From contig NZ_JAAIVF010000002.1 in NCBI RefSeq assembly GCF_029589495.1, positions 372,001-436,000 on the forward strand: 64,000 bases of DNA. The letters run 5' to 3'. Origin of the DNA: Speluncibacter jeojiensis. Its GTDB lineage: Bacteria; Actinomycetota; Actinomycetes; Mycobacteriales; Mycobacteriaceae. A program made the translations under genes and the position numbers. Below, one piece after another: positions 8,570 through 17,537 of the stretch. The stretch's first letter is position 1. The number at the start of each line of letters is the position of its first letter. Under the pieces are notes generated by a model. The model was given only the letters and a program-made list of their open reading frames with translations. It searched no databases and was not told where the DNA came from.

Positions 8570-9511
8570 TCAGGAGAGGGCGGGGGGCGGACCCACCACC
8601 GGCAGCACAGCCCGGCAGGTCGGCGTCGCCGGATGATCGGGGTCGAGTGCGGTGAGCACCAGCGCGGTCGCGACCGGATCCGACGGCAGCTCGAGGTGGT
8701 CCGCATGGTCGGCCGGGCAGCGTTCCTGCACAACGATGTTCGTCACATTGGGTCCGTCGAGCAGGCCCGTCGTGTACGGGGTCGCGATCTCGTCGTCGCG
8801 GGTGACTATGTTCGTGAAGGCGATGTCCGGGTAGCGCCACCCGTGCGGGTCGAGGTCTACCAGGAATTGCGACCCGGCGAGCAGTTCACTGCACGGCCCG
8901 CAGTGTTCGGTGACCGGCGCCCCGACACCCGGCACTGCCAACGCGGCACGGATCAGCGGGGCCAGCCCGTCCTGGGTGGTGCCGCGGTCGAGGGCGGCGA
9001 GTGAAACATACCGGCGCACAGCGTGTTCGACTCCGTCGTGACGCGCAAGATACGCGAACGGCATGGTCGCCCCCTCGGAGTGGCCGACGAGATCGACCCG
9101 CGCGGCACCCGTGGCCGACCGGACGCGACCGATGAAGTCCGCGAGCTGGTCGGCGCTGTCGTCGATCCGGCCCAGCCCGCCGACGCCGGTCACCGGATCC
9201 ACGCCGTAGTCGAGGGTGAAGACGCAGTAGCCGTGTCCGGCCAGCAGCGGCGAGAGCGTCTGCCAGGTCAGCGCGCTGGTGGACACGAAGCCGTGCAGCA
9301 GGATCACCGGGTCGGGGTGCGCGGACGTGGGCCGGCAGGACCAGTCGTCCGCCCCCGGGGGCGCCTGCCCCGGACTCACAGCCTGCGCGGCCAGCCCGGC
9401 CAGGTAGCTGTACGGAATCGAGGGCGGCGCGGGCGCGGCGGCGGCCGGCAGGGCGCCGCCGAGGAACACTCCCGCCAGTACCGCAACGGTGACCGCCGAT
9501 GTTCGGAACAT
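8570..9511 (-). CDS. Secreted lipase/esterase (alpha/beta hydrolase, lipase class 2)
   Basis: A 313-residue exported hydrolase. The ATG at 9511 follows GGAGGGT by a few nt and gives a clean signal peptide (MFRTSAVTVAVLAGVFLGGALPAAAA); starting further upstream would hide it. Oxyanion motif LLHGFVST, nucleophile GHSEGATM, and a C-terminal DHADHLELPSDP segment offering the catalytic Asp/His. Cys residues suggest extracytoplasmic disulfides. It is similar in layout to actinobacterial EstA/LipA-type triacylglycerol lipases. A perfect 11-bp inverted repeat sits directly upstream of the ribosome binding site, and a TetR regulator gene lies 102 nt further upstream on the same strand, so TetR repression is likely. 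It converges with the cyclase gene, leaving only 4 nt between stops. Confidence 0.85.
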   Translation of the reverse strand: MFRTSAVTVAVLAGVFLGGALPAAAAPAPPSIPYSYLAGLAAQAVSPGQAPPGADDWSCRPTSAHPDPVILLHGFVSTSALTWQTLSPLLAGHGYCVFTLDYGVDPVTGVGGLGRIDDSADQLADFIGRVRSATGAARVDLVGHSEGATMPFAYLARHDGVEHAVRRYVSLAALDRGTTQDGLAPLIRAALAVPGVGAPVTEHCGPCSELLAGSQFLVDLDPHGWRYPDIAFTNIVTRDDEIATPYTTGLLDGPNVTNIVVQERCPADHADHLELPSDPVATALVLTALDPDHPATPTCRAVLPVVGPPPALS

Positions 9512-9524
9512 CCACCCTCCAAAA

Positions 9525-9548
9525 GTATGACCGACCAGTCGGTCATAC
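9525..9548. promoter_or_regulatory. TetR-type operator upstream of the lipase
   Basis: Perfect inverted repeat with 11-bp arms, GTATGACCGAC, CA spacer, then its exact complement. It ends 14 nt before the lipase ATG. The same core TGACCGACCA recurs in the TetR promoter at 10202-10227. Confidence 0.7.
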
Positions 9549-9613
9549 CTTTGCATGCTGAGCAGCCCGACACAAGACCCCCGGCATTCGCCGGCTTGAG
9601 GGGCGACGGGCAG

Positions 9614-10153
9614 CTAGACGCGGATCAGCGCGAAGAGCGCGGCACGCAGGTCGCGGCGGGGACCGCTGTCGGACAGCTCCTGCAGGCTGAGGTCGGCGAC
9701 CATGGCCACGAGCAGGTGGGCCGTCTCGTCCGGCATGTCCCGGCCCATCGCCGTGAAGTCTGCGGCGACGAGCGCGCCGACCTGCGCATTGCGCTTCCGA
9801 ACCTCCTCGAGCAGGTCGGCCTCGGTGCGCGCCTGCACGAGAAACGCCTTGGTGCCCTTGGTGTCCAGGCAGGCGTCCAGGAAACTGTCGACGCCGATGC
9901 GGAGCCGCTCGGCGCCGGGGGCGAGGCCCTCGACGGCGGCGAGCACCAGCGCGGTGAGCTCGTCGTGGTAGCGACGGTGCAGCGCGACCACGAAGTCTCG
10001 ACGGCTCGGAAAGTGTTGGTAGAAACTGCCTTTGGCCATCCCCGCAGCCGCGACGATGGCGTTGACCGACAGCCCCCGCAGCCCGTCCCGGTCGGCGAGC
10101 GCGGTCCCGGCGTCGAGCAGTGCGGTACGCCCCGGCCCCGCGGGCCTTGCCAT
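9614..10153 (-). CDS. TetR/AcrR transcriptional regulator (lipase-linked)
   Basis: 179 residues. The N-terminal HTH reads GLRGLSVNAIVAAAGMAKGSFYQHFPSRRDFVVAL, a textbook TetR recognition region; the C-terminal part is the variable ligand domain. ATG at 10153 was chosen because GGAGGAGTCC lies just upstream and the preceding open frame is unlike the family. The gene precedes the secreted lipase on the same strand. A near-perfect palindrome upstream of this gene matches the one in front of the lipase, so autoregulation plus control of the lipase is inferred. The inducer is unknown; a lipid or fatty acid would fit. Confidence 0.85.
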   Translation of the reverse strand: MARPAGPGRTALLDAGTALADRDGLRGLSVNAIVAAAGMAKGSFYQHFPSRRDFVVALHRRYHDELTALVLAAVEGLAPGAERLRIGVDSFLDACLDTKGTKAFLVQARTEADLLEEVRKRNAQVGALVAADFTAMGRDMPDETAHLLVAMVADLSLQELSDSGPRRDLRAALFALIRV

Positions 10154-10201
10154 GGACTCCTCCGAACGTCCCGGGACGACGGCATGCACGCCGCCTCCAC
10201 C

Positions 10202-10227
10202 GTGATGACCGACCACCCGGTCACCAC
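10202..10227. promoter_or_regulatory. Second TetR-type operator (autoregulatory)
   Basis: Imperfect inverted repeat GTGATGACCGAC, CA, CCCGGTCACCAC (arms match at 9 of 12 positions). It shares TGACCG/CGGTCA half-sites and the CA spacer with the operator at 9525-9548 and lies about 50 nt upstream of the TetR start. Confidence 0.65.
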
Positions 10228-10264
10228 GGCATCCTACAGCGGCACCTCCCGGTCCACGACCGGC

Positions 10265-10720
10265 TCACTGGCGCATCACGGTCTCCGGGCACAGCTGCGA
10301 CCGCGACTGGCTCCAGACGGGAAAGAACAGTGTCGGCCGGTGTCCCGGATACTGCGCGGCGACCATCGCCAGGAACGCGGTCTCGTTGTTGTCGAACGAG
10401 TTCAGCAGGTTGCACGTCTGCAGGCCGAGCAGCGCCACCTGCCGGTACGACATCGGCTGCAGGCTGGCGTCGAGGTGCACCGACGGCACGAACCGGTCCA
10501 GCCCGCTGCCCCACGTGTTGAAGGCCTGCTGGGTCGAGAAGTCGCAGGTGCGGTCGAACAACTGCGCGCAGGTCTGCGACCTGCCCTCGACCACCAGGGA
10601 CGGATCTGCCAGCGGCACATCGTTGTCATGGGTACGGGTGAGCAGCGTGACCGCCGCGACCGCGACGGCGACACACGCCGCGAGCACCACCGCGACGACC
10701 ACGATCCGGGCAGCTCGCAT
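10265..10720 (-). CDS. Small exported or membrane-anchored protein of unknown function
   Basis: 151 residues. An N-terminal hydrophobic segment (IVVVAVVLAACVAVAVAAVTLL) after MRAAR is either an uncleaved anchor or a signal sequence; the Cys inside it lacks a proper lipobox context. The mature part has four Cys (CAQLFDRTC, LQTC, LC) that could make two disulfides, consistent with an extracytoplasmic position. No family was recognised. GGGTGGGAG precedes the ATG. It follows the acyltransferase gene on the same strand by 101 nt, so coexpression with that envelope gene is possible. Confidence 0.7.
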   Translation of the reverse strand: MRAARIVVVAVVLAACVAVAVAAVTLLTRTHDNDVPLADPSLVVEGRSQTCAQLFDRTCDFSTQQAFNTWGSGLDRFVPSVHLDASLQPMSYRQVALLGLQTCNLLNSFDNNETAFLAMVAAQYPGHRPTLFFPVWSQSRSQLCPETVMRQ

Positions 10721-10821
10721 GGCGCACTCCCACCCTCGGCGATAGGACCCCGACGACTTCCGAGCGTGGCACGCTCACCGCGCCGGGGCAGCGAAATCGC
10801 GCGAATCCCCGCGGAGCCGCC

Positions 10822-12018
10822 TCAGACGTGGCTGCGGCGACGCTCCCAGCGGGCCAGGCGGACCCGCGCCGGTTCCTCGATCAGCGCGAAGCTCGCCGAG
10901 GCAACCGGCAGCGTCAGGGCCACCGTGAGCACCCAGACCAGCGCCATGTTGCCGGCGAACGGCCGGATCCCGAAGGCAGGGAAGACCAGGGCCAGCACCG
11001 ACAGATGCCAGAGGAACACCGCGTAGGACCATCGCCCGACCGCCAGCGCGGGTGGGCTCGCCAGGATCTTGTGCGCGGCGCGGTCGCCGTCGGTGCGCGC
11101 CTTCAGACCCAGCACCAGCGGTGCGAGCAGCGCGTACGCGAACACCGCGCCCAGCGCGATCTTGGTGGCGTACTGCCACGGGCTCGGCTGGGTCAGCCCC
11201 GGCGGACCGGCCAGGTCGGTGCACGACAGCGCGAACCCGAACAGCGCGATCAGTGCCATCACGATCCGGCGCTGGGCGAGCGCATACATCCGCCCGGGCG
11301 GGCTGACGGTCAACTCGGCGAGCAGCATGCCGGCGCCGAACCAGGCCACGTAGCCGGGCAACCAGTTCTCGGTGTTGACACCGCCGGGCACCGGCAGCGT
11401 CACGAACCCCCACCCGAGGCTGAGCACGCAGGCGGCGGCGATGACCGGGATCCGGTAGCGCGCGCGGTCGCCGCGCAGCCCGCACAGCAGCCAGGCCAGC
11501 ACCGGCAGCGCCAGGTAGAACGCCACCTCCACCGACAGGCTCCACAGCTGGGTCAGCCCGCCGGTCAGGCTCAACGGGACGAAGACCTGCGTCAACGTCA
11601 GATTCGCCAGCCAGGTGCTGACCCCGGCGCCCCGCGCGTCCGGCAGGAACAGCAGCACCAGGACGACCAGCACCAGGTAGGCGGGCATGATCCGCACGAC
11701 GCGGGAGCGCAGGTAGCGGACCGCACCCGGGCGCGGGCGCATCCCGCGGGCCGCCTGCGCGTGCGAGCGCCACAGCAGGAACCCGGACAGCCCGAAGAAC
11801 AGCGCGACCGCGAGGTCGAAGCGCCCCCAGATCCGTCCGAGCACCGACGCGCCGGAGTTGCCGGTCTGGAAGGCCACGTGCGTGATGACCACGCCCAGCG
11901 CGGCGAACGCGCGCATCCCCTCGAGCGCGGGGATGAAGCCCCGCGGCGAGGGGATGGCGCGGGCCGGGCGCGCTCCCTGCGCGTCCGCCGCGGCCGTGAT
12001 CTCGGTCTGGGTCACCAT
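10822..12018 (-). CDS. Acyltransferase family 3 membrane protein (OafA/YrhL type)
   Basis: 398 residues with about ten helices. The start of the family domain, FIPALEGMRAFAALGVVITHVAF, has the conserved Arg and the His thought to be catalytic, and FFGLSGFLLWRS is the second signature. Such enzymes transfer acetyl or other acyl groups from the cytoplasm to extracytoplasmic glycans or lipids. Rv0228/TmaT, which acetylates trehalose monomycolate for export, belongs to this family and lies beside the DUF3068 gene in mycobacteria and corynebacteria; here a DUF3068 gene is 9.5 kb away, so TmaT identity is possible but unproved. No clear ribosome binding site. Confidence 0.85.
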   Translation of the reverse strand: MVTQTEITAAADAQGARPARAIPSPRGFIPALEGMRAFAALGVVITHVAFQTGNSGASVLGRIWGRFDLAVALFFGLSGFLLWRSHAQAARGMRPRPGAVRYLRSRVVRIMPAYLVLVVLVLLFLPDARGAGVSTWLANLTLTQVFVPLSLTGGLTQLWSLSVEVAFYLALPVLAWLLCGLRGDRARYRIPVIAAACVLSLGWGFVTLPVPGGVNTENWLPGYVAWFGAGMLLAELTVSPPGRMYALAQRRIVMALIALFGFALSCTDLAGPPGLTQPSPWQYATKIALGAVFAYALLAPLVLGLKARTDGDRAAHKILASPPALAVGRWSYAVFLWHLSVLALVFPAFGIRPFAGNMALVWVLTVALTLPVASASFALIEEPARVRLARWERRRSHV

Positions 12019-12065
12019 CGCGGTTCAGTATGGACCACCGGTGTGCGGGAGCCCGCGGAGCCGCC

Positions 12066-14117
12066 TCAGCCGATCGGCTTGCTCAGCGGCACGTTGACGA
12101 AGCTGGGTGCAGACGGGTCCAGCACCAGGTGCTGCGGCTTGAGCCCGCTCTCGTTGAGCAGCGGACGAAGCATCATGCCCTTGGGGAAGTTGCTGGCGAA
12201 CACGTCCACCCGCAACCGGTGCCCGGGCTTGAGCACCGCATCGGTCGCGGTCAGGCCGACGTCGAGTGTGGTCGGCTGCCCCGGGACGATCGGCTTACGC
12301 GACGCCAGCGACAGGATGTGCACCGGATCGGTGTAGTCGCCGTTGGCGGACCTGCTGCTCTTGGCCTCGTCGACCGCACGGAGCGACGAGGTGAGTTGGC
12401 CGCTGGTGAGCACCGTCGAGGTGCCGTCGGGCGCGACGTCGTTGAGCGTCGCGGTCCAGTAGCCGTCGGTCGCGTCGAGCACGGTGTTCAGATGCAGGTT
12501 GACCGGGCCGGAGATCTCCGTGGGCGCGGTCACCGGGGCGCTGGTGAACGTGAGCGCGTCGCGTTCGGCGATCCGCGAGTCCTTGCCGCAGACGTCGAGC
12601 ACCGCGGTCACACCGATCGTCTCCTGGGACGCGTCCCGCGAGCACAGCGTGGTCAGGCCCGGCGCGACGGTCAGCGACACGGTTCCCGGGACCGCGGCGG
12701 GGGTCAAGCTGCCGTCGTGCGTCGCGTACGGCGCGGTGCCGCTGGCCTGCGCCCCGAGGTACATCCGGTGATAGGTCATGCCCGGCCGCGGGAACCGGTC
12801 GAGAGTGGTCCAGCCGTTGCCCTGCTGCCACGAGGTGATCGGGCCGTAGGTCTGGATACCGTTGTCGATCCCCTTGAGCCAGTGGTCGAACCAGGCCCGC
12901 TGCAGCACGTCCAGACCCGGCGGGTTGCCGGGCTGCCCCATCGTCGAGCCGGGGTCGAGATGGTAGGTGTCGCCCATGATCAGCTGCTTCTGACCGGCCG
13001 GCAGCGGGATCGCGTTGTAGATCCGCGGCTCGCTGTTGGTGAAGATGTCGTGCCAGCCGCCGTACACCATGGTGGGGGTGTCGATGTTCTGCGGCTGCAG
13101 GACCAGATCCTTGCGTAGCGAACTGTTCGGGTCGAGCAACTTCTGCAGGTCCGGCGGGATGTCTTTGACGGTGGGCACGGTCAGCGCCGCCCACAGCAGG
13201 TTCATGAAGGTCAGCGGGTCTTTCTGCCGGTCCGCCAGCCACTTCCAGTCGAAGGTGCCGTTGAGCATCGACTGGACGTTGGGCACCCACTTGAGCCCGT
13301 TGACCGCGGCCAGCCACATCGGCATGAAGCCGATGCCCAACGCGCCGCCCGGGGCGACCACGTCGCGCAGGATGTCGCCGCCCGGCTCGACCGGGAAGAT
13401 CGCCTTGAGCGCGGCCGGGCGACGACTGGCCGCCTGCACCTGGTTGATCGCCGAGTACGAGACGCCGCTCATGCCGACCTTGCCGTCCGACCACGGCTGC
13501 TCGGCGGCCCAGTCGACGGTCTCGACGGTGTCCTGCTGCTCGCGGCCCTGGAGCACCTGCCAGGTGCCCTGCGAGAAGCCGGTGCCGCGCACGTCGGCGA
13601 CGACCTGGGTGTAACCCGACTCGATCAGCTTCGGGTCGACGGTGAACGTGCGCAGCCCGCCGCCGGAGACCGCCTTGATCAGGTCGCCGAGCCCGCTGAC
13701 CGGAGTGCCCGACAGGTTGATCGCATTCGCGATGTCGATCGCCGGCTGCGCCAGCGGCGGCTGGTTGAGCGCCGCGGAGGCGATGGCCGAGACCAGCTTG
13801 GTGTACGGGGTCATGTTGACGATGACCGGCGTCTTCACGTCGACCGGCCGGCCCGAGGCGTCCGCCGGGCGGTACACGTTGGCCTTGAGGACCACGCCGT
13901 CACTCATCCGGATCGGCACGTCCCAGTCGATGTGCATCCCCGGATACTTCTGCGGCCCACGCTCGGTCGCAGTCCACTGGGCGCCGAGCGCCCCCGCATC
14001 CGGGGTGTGCGGGGCGACCGGACTCGGCGCCGCGGCCGCCGGCAGCGCCACCGCCATCGTCGTCGCCGCTGCCAGCGCAGCCCCCATCGCGGCCGTGATC
14101 ATCCGCCGTCGACTCAT
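12066..14117 (-). CDS. Secreted CocE/NonD-family hydrolase (X-Pro dipeptidyl-peptidase-like)
   Basis: 683 residues. ATG at 14117 with GGGGGATTC before it gives MSRRRMITAAMGAALAAATTM.. and an AAA cleavage region, a Sec or possibly Tat signal (RRR). The S15 peptidase/CocE alpha/beta fold shows the nucleophile region VGMSGVSYSA, the Asp region YGGWHDIF and a His in GDTYHLDPGS. The C-terminal jelly-roll (from about residue 430, TLTPAAVPGTVSLTV) is typical of CocE and X-Pro dipeptidyl-peptidases. The substrate (ester or peptide) cannot be deduced. It lies upstream of the acyltransferase gene on the same strand, 47 nt apart, so the two may be cotranscribed. An AT-rich stretch at 14220-14255 probably holds its promoter. 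Confidence 0.88.
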   Translation of the reverse strand: MSRRRMITAAMGAALAAATTMAVALPAAAAPSPVAPHTPDAGALGAQWTATERGPQKYPGMHIDWDVPIRMSDGVVLKANVYRPADASGRPVDVKTPVIVNMTPYTKLVSAIASAALNQPPLAQPAIDIANAINLSGTPVSGLGDLIKAVSGGGLRTFTVDPKLIESGYTQVVADVRGTGFSQGTWQVLQGREQQDTVETVDWAAEQPWSDGKVGMSGVSYSAINQVQAASRRPAALKAIFPVEPGGDILRDVVAPGGALGIGFMPMWLAAVNGLKWVPNVQSMLNGTFDWKWLADRQKDPLTFMNLLWAALTVPTVKDIPPDLQKLLDPNSSLRKDLVLQPQNIDTPTMVYGGWHDIFTNSEPRIYNAIPLPAGQKQLIMGDTYHLDPGSTMGQPGNPPGLDVLQRAWFDHWLKGIDNGIQTYGPITSWQQGNGWTTLDRFPRPGMTYHRMYLGAQASGTAPYATHDGSLTPAAVPGTVSLTVAPGLTTLCSRDASQETIGVTAVLDVCGKDSRIAERDALTFTSAPVTAPTEISGPVNLHLNTVLDATDGYWTATLNDVAPDGTSTVLTSGQLTSSLRAVDEAKSSRSANGDYTDPVHILSLASRKPIVPGQPTTLDVGLTATDAVLKPGHRLRVDVFASNFPKGMMLRPLLNESGLKPQHLVLDPSAPSFVNVPLSKPIG

Positions 14118-14340
14118 CAGAGAATCCCCCGTCTCCCGCACCGTTACGGTTGTCGAACGCGACCGCCGGCCATGAGGAAAGAGCGTGACCCACACCACCG
14201 GAACACATTCGCGGGCATACCCAATCACACTGTTGACCATTAATCAATAACGAGATGAACGCCAGGTGAGATGGGACCGGCCGGTTTACAACGAGCACCG
14301 CGGGACGCGCCCGGCCGTGCCGCCCGTCCCACCGTGCCGG

Positions 14341-15159
14341 TCAGTTCGGCGCCGCCGCGAACCGGTTCAGCGTGAACGAACGGCGCAGCATCGGATCGAA
14401 CAGCGGCAGCAGCGTCCGATACGCAGGCGACAGCCGGGCGCGCACTTCCCGCGGCGGACGGGCGATCGTGGTCGATTCGAGAGGGCACCAACCCGACTCG
14501 CGCAGTTCCGCCGGATCGTCACACGCCCACGACCACGGGACCTCGAGGTTGTTGCGGGCTGCCCGCCGATGCTGGCGCCGCACCTCATCGCGGGTGTAGA
14601 GGTCGGCGGCCAGCACGGCGCCGGGAAACCGCCGCGACAGCACGGACAAGGTGCGCCGCACCCGGTCTTCGGGCAGATAGACCAGCACGCCCTCGGCGAC
14701 GAACAGCCGCGGGGGCGGGCTCGTCTCGAGGCGGTCCATCCAGTCCTCGTCGAGCACCGACGCGGCGACGGTCCGGCGACGGTCGGTGTCGTCGAAGTAC
14801 CTGCGGCGCAAAGCCATCGTGTCCGGCAGGTCCAGGTCGAACCACCGCACGGAACCGTTGTCCGTCCGCTCGAAGCGGGTGTTCAGCCCGGTGCCGATCT
14901 CGACGACCGTGCCGCAGGGATGCTCGGCGAGGAACTCGCGCACCCAGCAGTCGAGAATCGCCGTGCGCAACACCATGATCGCCGTGGCCGGCCATCGGCT
15001 GTAGCGCGGGGCCGGCACGTTCAGCGCGTCGAGGATCTCGACGGCCTTGGGGTCGCGCAGGATCGCACGGCGCCTGCCGGTCTCGCGCGCACGAGCGGCG
15101 AGCGGGAAGTACAGCGTCTGCTGCACCGCGCCCAGGGGCAGCGGGTCGTTCTGCGCCAT
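14341..15159 (-). CDS. SAM-dependent O-methyltransferase (LCMT/TcmP type)
   Basis: 272 residues. The SAM-binding motif I is VVEIGTGLNTRFER, and the segment RWFDLDLPDTMALRRRYF followed by LFVAEGVLVYLPEDRV is characteristic of the leucine-carboxyl-methyltransferase-like family that includes tetracenomycin methyltransferase TcmP and mycobacterial PPM-like proteins. The substrate is unknown. ATG at 15159 is preferred to the adjacent GTG at 15162. The gene lies downstream of the SDR gene on the same strand with 17 nt between, so it is likely in one operon with it. Confidence 0.82.
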   Translation of the reverse strand: MAQNDPLPLGAVQQTLYFPLAARARETGRRRAILRDPKAVEILDALNVPAPRYSRWPATAIMVLRTAILDCWVREFLAEHPCGTVVEIGTGLNTRFERTDNGSVRWFDLDLPDTMALRRRYFDDTDRRRTVAASVLDEDWMDRLETSPPPRLFVAEGVLVYLPEDRVRRTLSVLSRRFPGAVLAADLYTRDEVRRQHRRAARNNLEVPWSWACDDPAELRESGWCPLESTTIARPPREVRARLSPAYRTLLPLFDPMLRRSFTLNRFAAAPN

Positions 15160-15176
15160 CACCGAAACCTAACCCA

Positions 15177-15980
15177 TCAGGCGAGGTCCCACACCCGAGG
15201 CCAGTCCTTTCCACGGAAGGCCGCGTCCACCCCGCCGTCCATGAACAGCACCGATCCGACGAAATAGCTCGACTCCGCCCCGAGCAGGAACGCCACCAGC
15301 GCGGCCACCTCGTCGGGGCGTCCGCCGCGCCCGATCGGGGTCGAGGCGATGAACTGTTCGATGGCCGCGCCCGTCACCTGGTCGCCGCGGAGCCCGTCGG
15401 TCATCGGAGTGTCGATCAGCCCCGGCGCGATCGCGTTGAGCCGGATGCCCTGCGCGATGTACTCGGCCGACCGGGTGCGCGCGTAGTACGCCAGCGCGGC
15501 CTTGGTGGCCGGATAGGCCTGCAGCCCGCCGAGATCGCCGAATCCGTCCGCCAGGGACCTGGCCTTGTCCTCGTCGCCGGCCAGGCAGGCCTCGGCGAGT
15601 TCGACCGGCCAGTTCGGTTGCGTCGTCGTGGAATTGGAGCTGATCAGCACGACCGACGAGTCCTGCCCGGCGGCCAGCAGCGAACGCAGGCCCTCGAGCA
15701 CCTCGATCGCCCCGAAGTAGTTCACCGCGACCAGCAGGCTGCCGGCGCGGCCGCCGGTGGACGCCAACCCGGCGAACGGCACGAAGCCGTCGAGGCTGCC
15801 GGCGGCGAGTTCGGCGACCCGTTCGACCGCCTCCGCACGTCCGGCGGCGGACCCCAGATCGACGTTGACGTCCGCGCCCGCCCGGTCGACCCCGATCACG
15901 CGGTGACCGGCAGACTGCAGTCGTTCCCGGGTGGCGGCGCCGAGCCCGGAGGCCGTGCCGGTCAGTGCATAGGTCGCCAT
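15177..15980 (-). CDS. Short-chain dehydrogenase/reductase
   Basis: 267 residues with the classic SDR plan: N-terminal nucleotide site ALTGTASGLGAATRE, Asp in VIGVDRAGADVNVDL that suggests NAD(H) preference, catalytic Ser in VLISSNS, and YPATK at the Tyr-x-x-x-Lys position, then LNAIAPGLIDTPM and a C-terminal FLLGAESSYFVGSVLFMDGG. An insertion after the Ser strand (NWPVELAEACLAGDEDKARSL) resembles 3-alpha-hydroxysteroid/carveol-type SDRs, so a hydroxysteroid or alcohol substrate is possible. ATG at 15980 follows AAAGGGG. It is probably cotranscribed with the downstream methyltransferase gene. Confidence 0.85.
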   Translation of the reverse strand: MATYALTGTASGLGAATRERLQSAGHRVIGVDRAGADVNVDLGSAAGRAEAVERVAELAAGSLDGFVPFAGLASTGGRAGSLLVAVNYFGAIEVLEGLRSLLAAGQDSSVVLISSNSTTTQPNWPVELAEACLAGDEDKARSLADGFGDLGGLQAYPATKAALAYYARTRSAEYIAQGIRLNAIAPGLIDTPMTDGLRGDQVTGAAIEQFIASTPIGRGGRPDEVAALVAFLLGAESSYFVGSVLFMDGGVDAAFRGKDWPRVWDLA

Positions 15981-16093
15981 CGAGAGCCCCTTTCGTCCCG
16001 CGGGTACGGCCGACTCCGGCCTGCGGGTGTGCAGCACACTATTGCCGCAGAACCGCCGCCGCATCGCGGTCGTCTCCCGCCGAGCGGGAGGTG

Positions 16094-16774
16094 TCAGCCG
16101 GCCGGAGTGTCCGCGTCGGGAGTGACCGCGCCGGCGCGGGCGGTCGCGGTCTCGCGAGAGAGGAACTCCTGGAAGTACGACTGCCCGGCAGGAGGGACTG
16201 CGGCCCGAACCAGCAACCGCCACACCGTCTCCAGCCGTCCGACGACGTCCGTGCGACCGCCGAGTGCCTCGGAGGCGAAGAACGCGCCGGACAGCGCGCT
16301 GGTGACGCCGGAGGTCAGCTCGTCGAGGTCCAGGCCGTCGTCGATGTCGCCCTGGTCGACGGCGGCCTGCACCACCGCCCGGACCACACCGGTCCAGTCC
16401 TGGAAGCTCTCGCCCTCGGCTCCCCGGAAGTCACCGATCTCCAGCAACAGGCGGCCCCCGGTCCGCAACAACGCCTCCTCGCGGAACAGCACGGCCGTCA
16501 CAAAACAGCAATGGATGAACTTCTCCAGGGCCGGGGCACGCGAACTGGTGATGTTCGTCAACTCGGCCCGGAGCTGATCCACCGACGCGTCGATGACCGC
16601 ACGCGCCAGGGCCTCTTTGGAATCGAAGTGAAAGTACAACGAGCCCTTGGTGACACCGGCCCCGCTGATGATGTCGTTGAGGCTGGCCCGCCCGTAGCCC
16701 AGGTGACCGAACACGTCCACCGCCGCGGCGATGATGTTGTGACGGGTGGTCTCTGCACGGATCTGTCGTGGCAT
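16094..16774 (-). CDS. TetR regulator of the gamma-butyrolactone-receptor (ScbR/ArpA) type, copy 2
   Basis: 226 residues. The N-terminus PRQIRAETTRHNIIAAAVDV and the HTH ASLNDIISGAGVTKGSLYFHFDSKEALARAVID match the ScbR/ArpA class, whose members bind diffusible gamma-butyrolactones. The ligand half includes FQDWTGVV with a Trp at the position expected in this class. It starts 20 nt after the stop of another receptor of the same class on the same strand, so the two form an operon, likely a gene duplication that has diverged (the DNA-binding halves are clearly alike, the C-terminal halves much less so). No AfsA-type synthase is in the window. Other TetR-family roles cannot be excluded. Confidence 0.8.
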   Translation of the reverse strand: MPRQIRAETTRHNIIAAAVDVFGHLGYGRASLNDIISGAGVTKGSLYFHFDSKEALARAVIDASVDQLRAELTNITSSRAPALEKFIHCCFVTAVLFREEALLRTGGRLLLEIGDFRGAEGESFQDWTGVVRAVVQAAVDQGDIDDGLDLDELTSGVTSALSGAFFASEALGGRTDVVGRLETVWRLLVRAAVPPAGQSYFQEFLSRETATARAGAVTPDADTPAG

Positions 16775-16794
16775 GTCGGTGTCCTCGCGCGTCG

Positions 16795-17472
16795 TCAGCT
16801 GATCGCCACGGGGGAGGACGTCAGTTCCCGGATCTCGTGACGCCCGCGGCGCTGGACCAGGTGGACGAAATAGGGGAGCTTGTCCGCCGGCACGACCCCG
16901 GGGAGCACCAGTTCCCACGCGTGCTGGATGTCCAGCAGGAACCGGGCCGGATCCCGTGGATCGGCGTAGTCACCGAGGCCGAACATGATCGACGTCAGGA
17001 TCCGCGAGAGCCCGTCGGGAGTGTGGTCGCCGCGGACGTCGCCCTCCACGGTCGCCCGCTCGATCAGCCCACCGAGCACGCCGGTCCATTCGGCCTGGCT
17101 GTCCCGGAGCACATCGGTGTCGCGGCCGATCTCGACCGTCAGCCGGACCCCCGCCTGCACCATGCGGTTCTCGACGAAACGGCGGCCGGTCGCGAAGAAG
17201 ATGTCCATCACCGATTCGAGGCCGGACAACCGCCGGGTGAACGTTTCGGCCACCGCTTCCCGGAAGAGCCGGCGCTTCTCGTCGATGACGGCCTCGGCCA
17301 GCTCGAGTTTGCTGGGGAAATGGAAATGCAGCGCACCCTTGCTGACCTGCGCGCCCGCCACGATGTCGCTGATGTTGACGCGGCTGTACCCGCGTCTGGA
17401 GAACTCGTCCGCAGCCGAGTCGAGGATCGCACGTCGAGTCGTCTCCGCTCTTGGCTCCTTCGACGCAACCAC
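16795..17472 (-). CDS. TetR regulator of the gamma-butyrolactone-receptor (ScbR/ArpA) type, copy 1
   Basis: 225 residues starting with GTG at 17472, chosen because AAAGGGAGAGCC lies just upstream; the frame before that is unlike the family. HTH region RVNISDIVAGAQVSKGALHFHFPSKLELAEAVID; ligand-domain segment RMVQAGVRLTVEIG and AEWTGVLGG follow the ScbR pattern (VRLxxE, conserved Trp). It is first in a two-gene operon with a second receptor homologue and is divergent from a PAS-domain gene across 214 nt that contain three phased TAACGAA repeats. The ligand is presumed to be a butyrolactone-like autoregulator, by family only. Confidence 0.82.
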   Translation of the reverse strand: MVASKEPRAETTRRAILDSAADEFSRRGYSRVNISDIVAGAQVSKGALHFHFPSKLELAEAVIDEKRRLFREAVAETFTRRLSGLESVMDIFFATGRRFVENRMVQAGVRLTVEIGRDTDVLRDSQAEWTGVLGGLIERATVEGDVRGDHTPDGLSRILTSIMFGLGDYADPRDPARFLLDIQHAWELVLPGVVPADKLPYFVHLVQRRGRHEIRELTSSPVAIS

Positions 17473-17537
17473 GTACGGCTCTCCCTTTCGATCGTTTTCC
17501 GATGACGAACCGCCACACATCGTGGCAAACGGTCACA

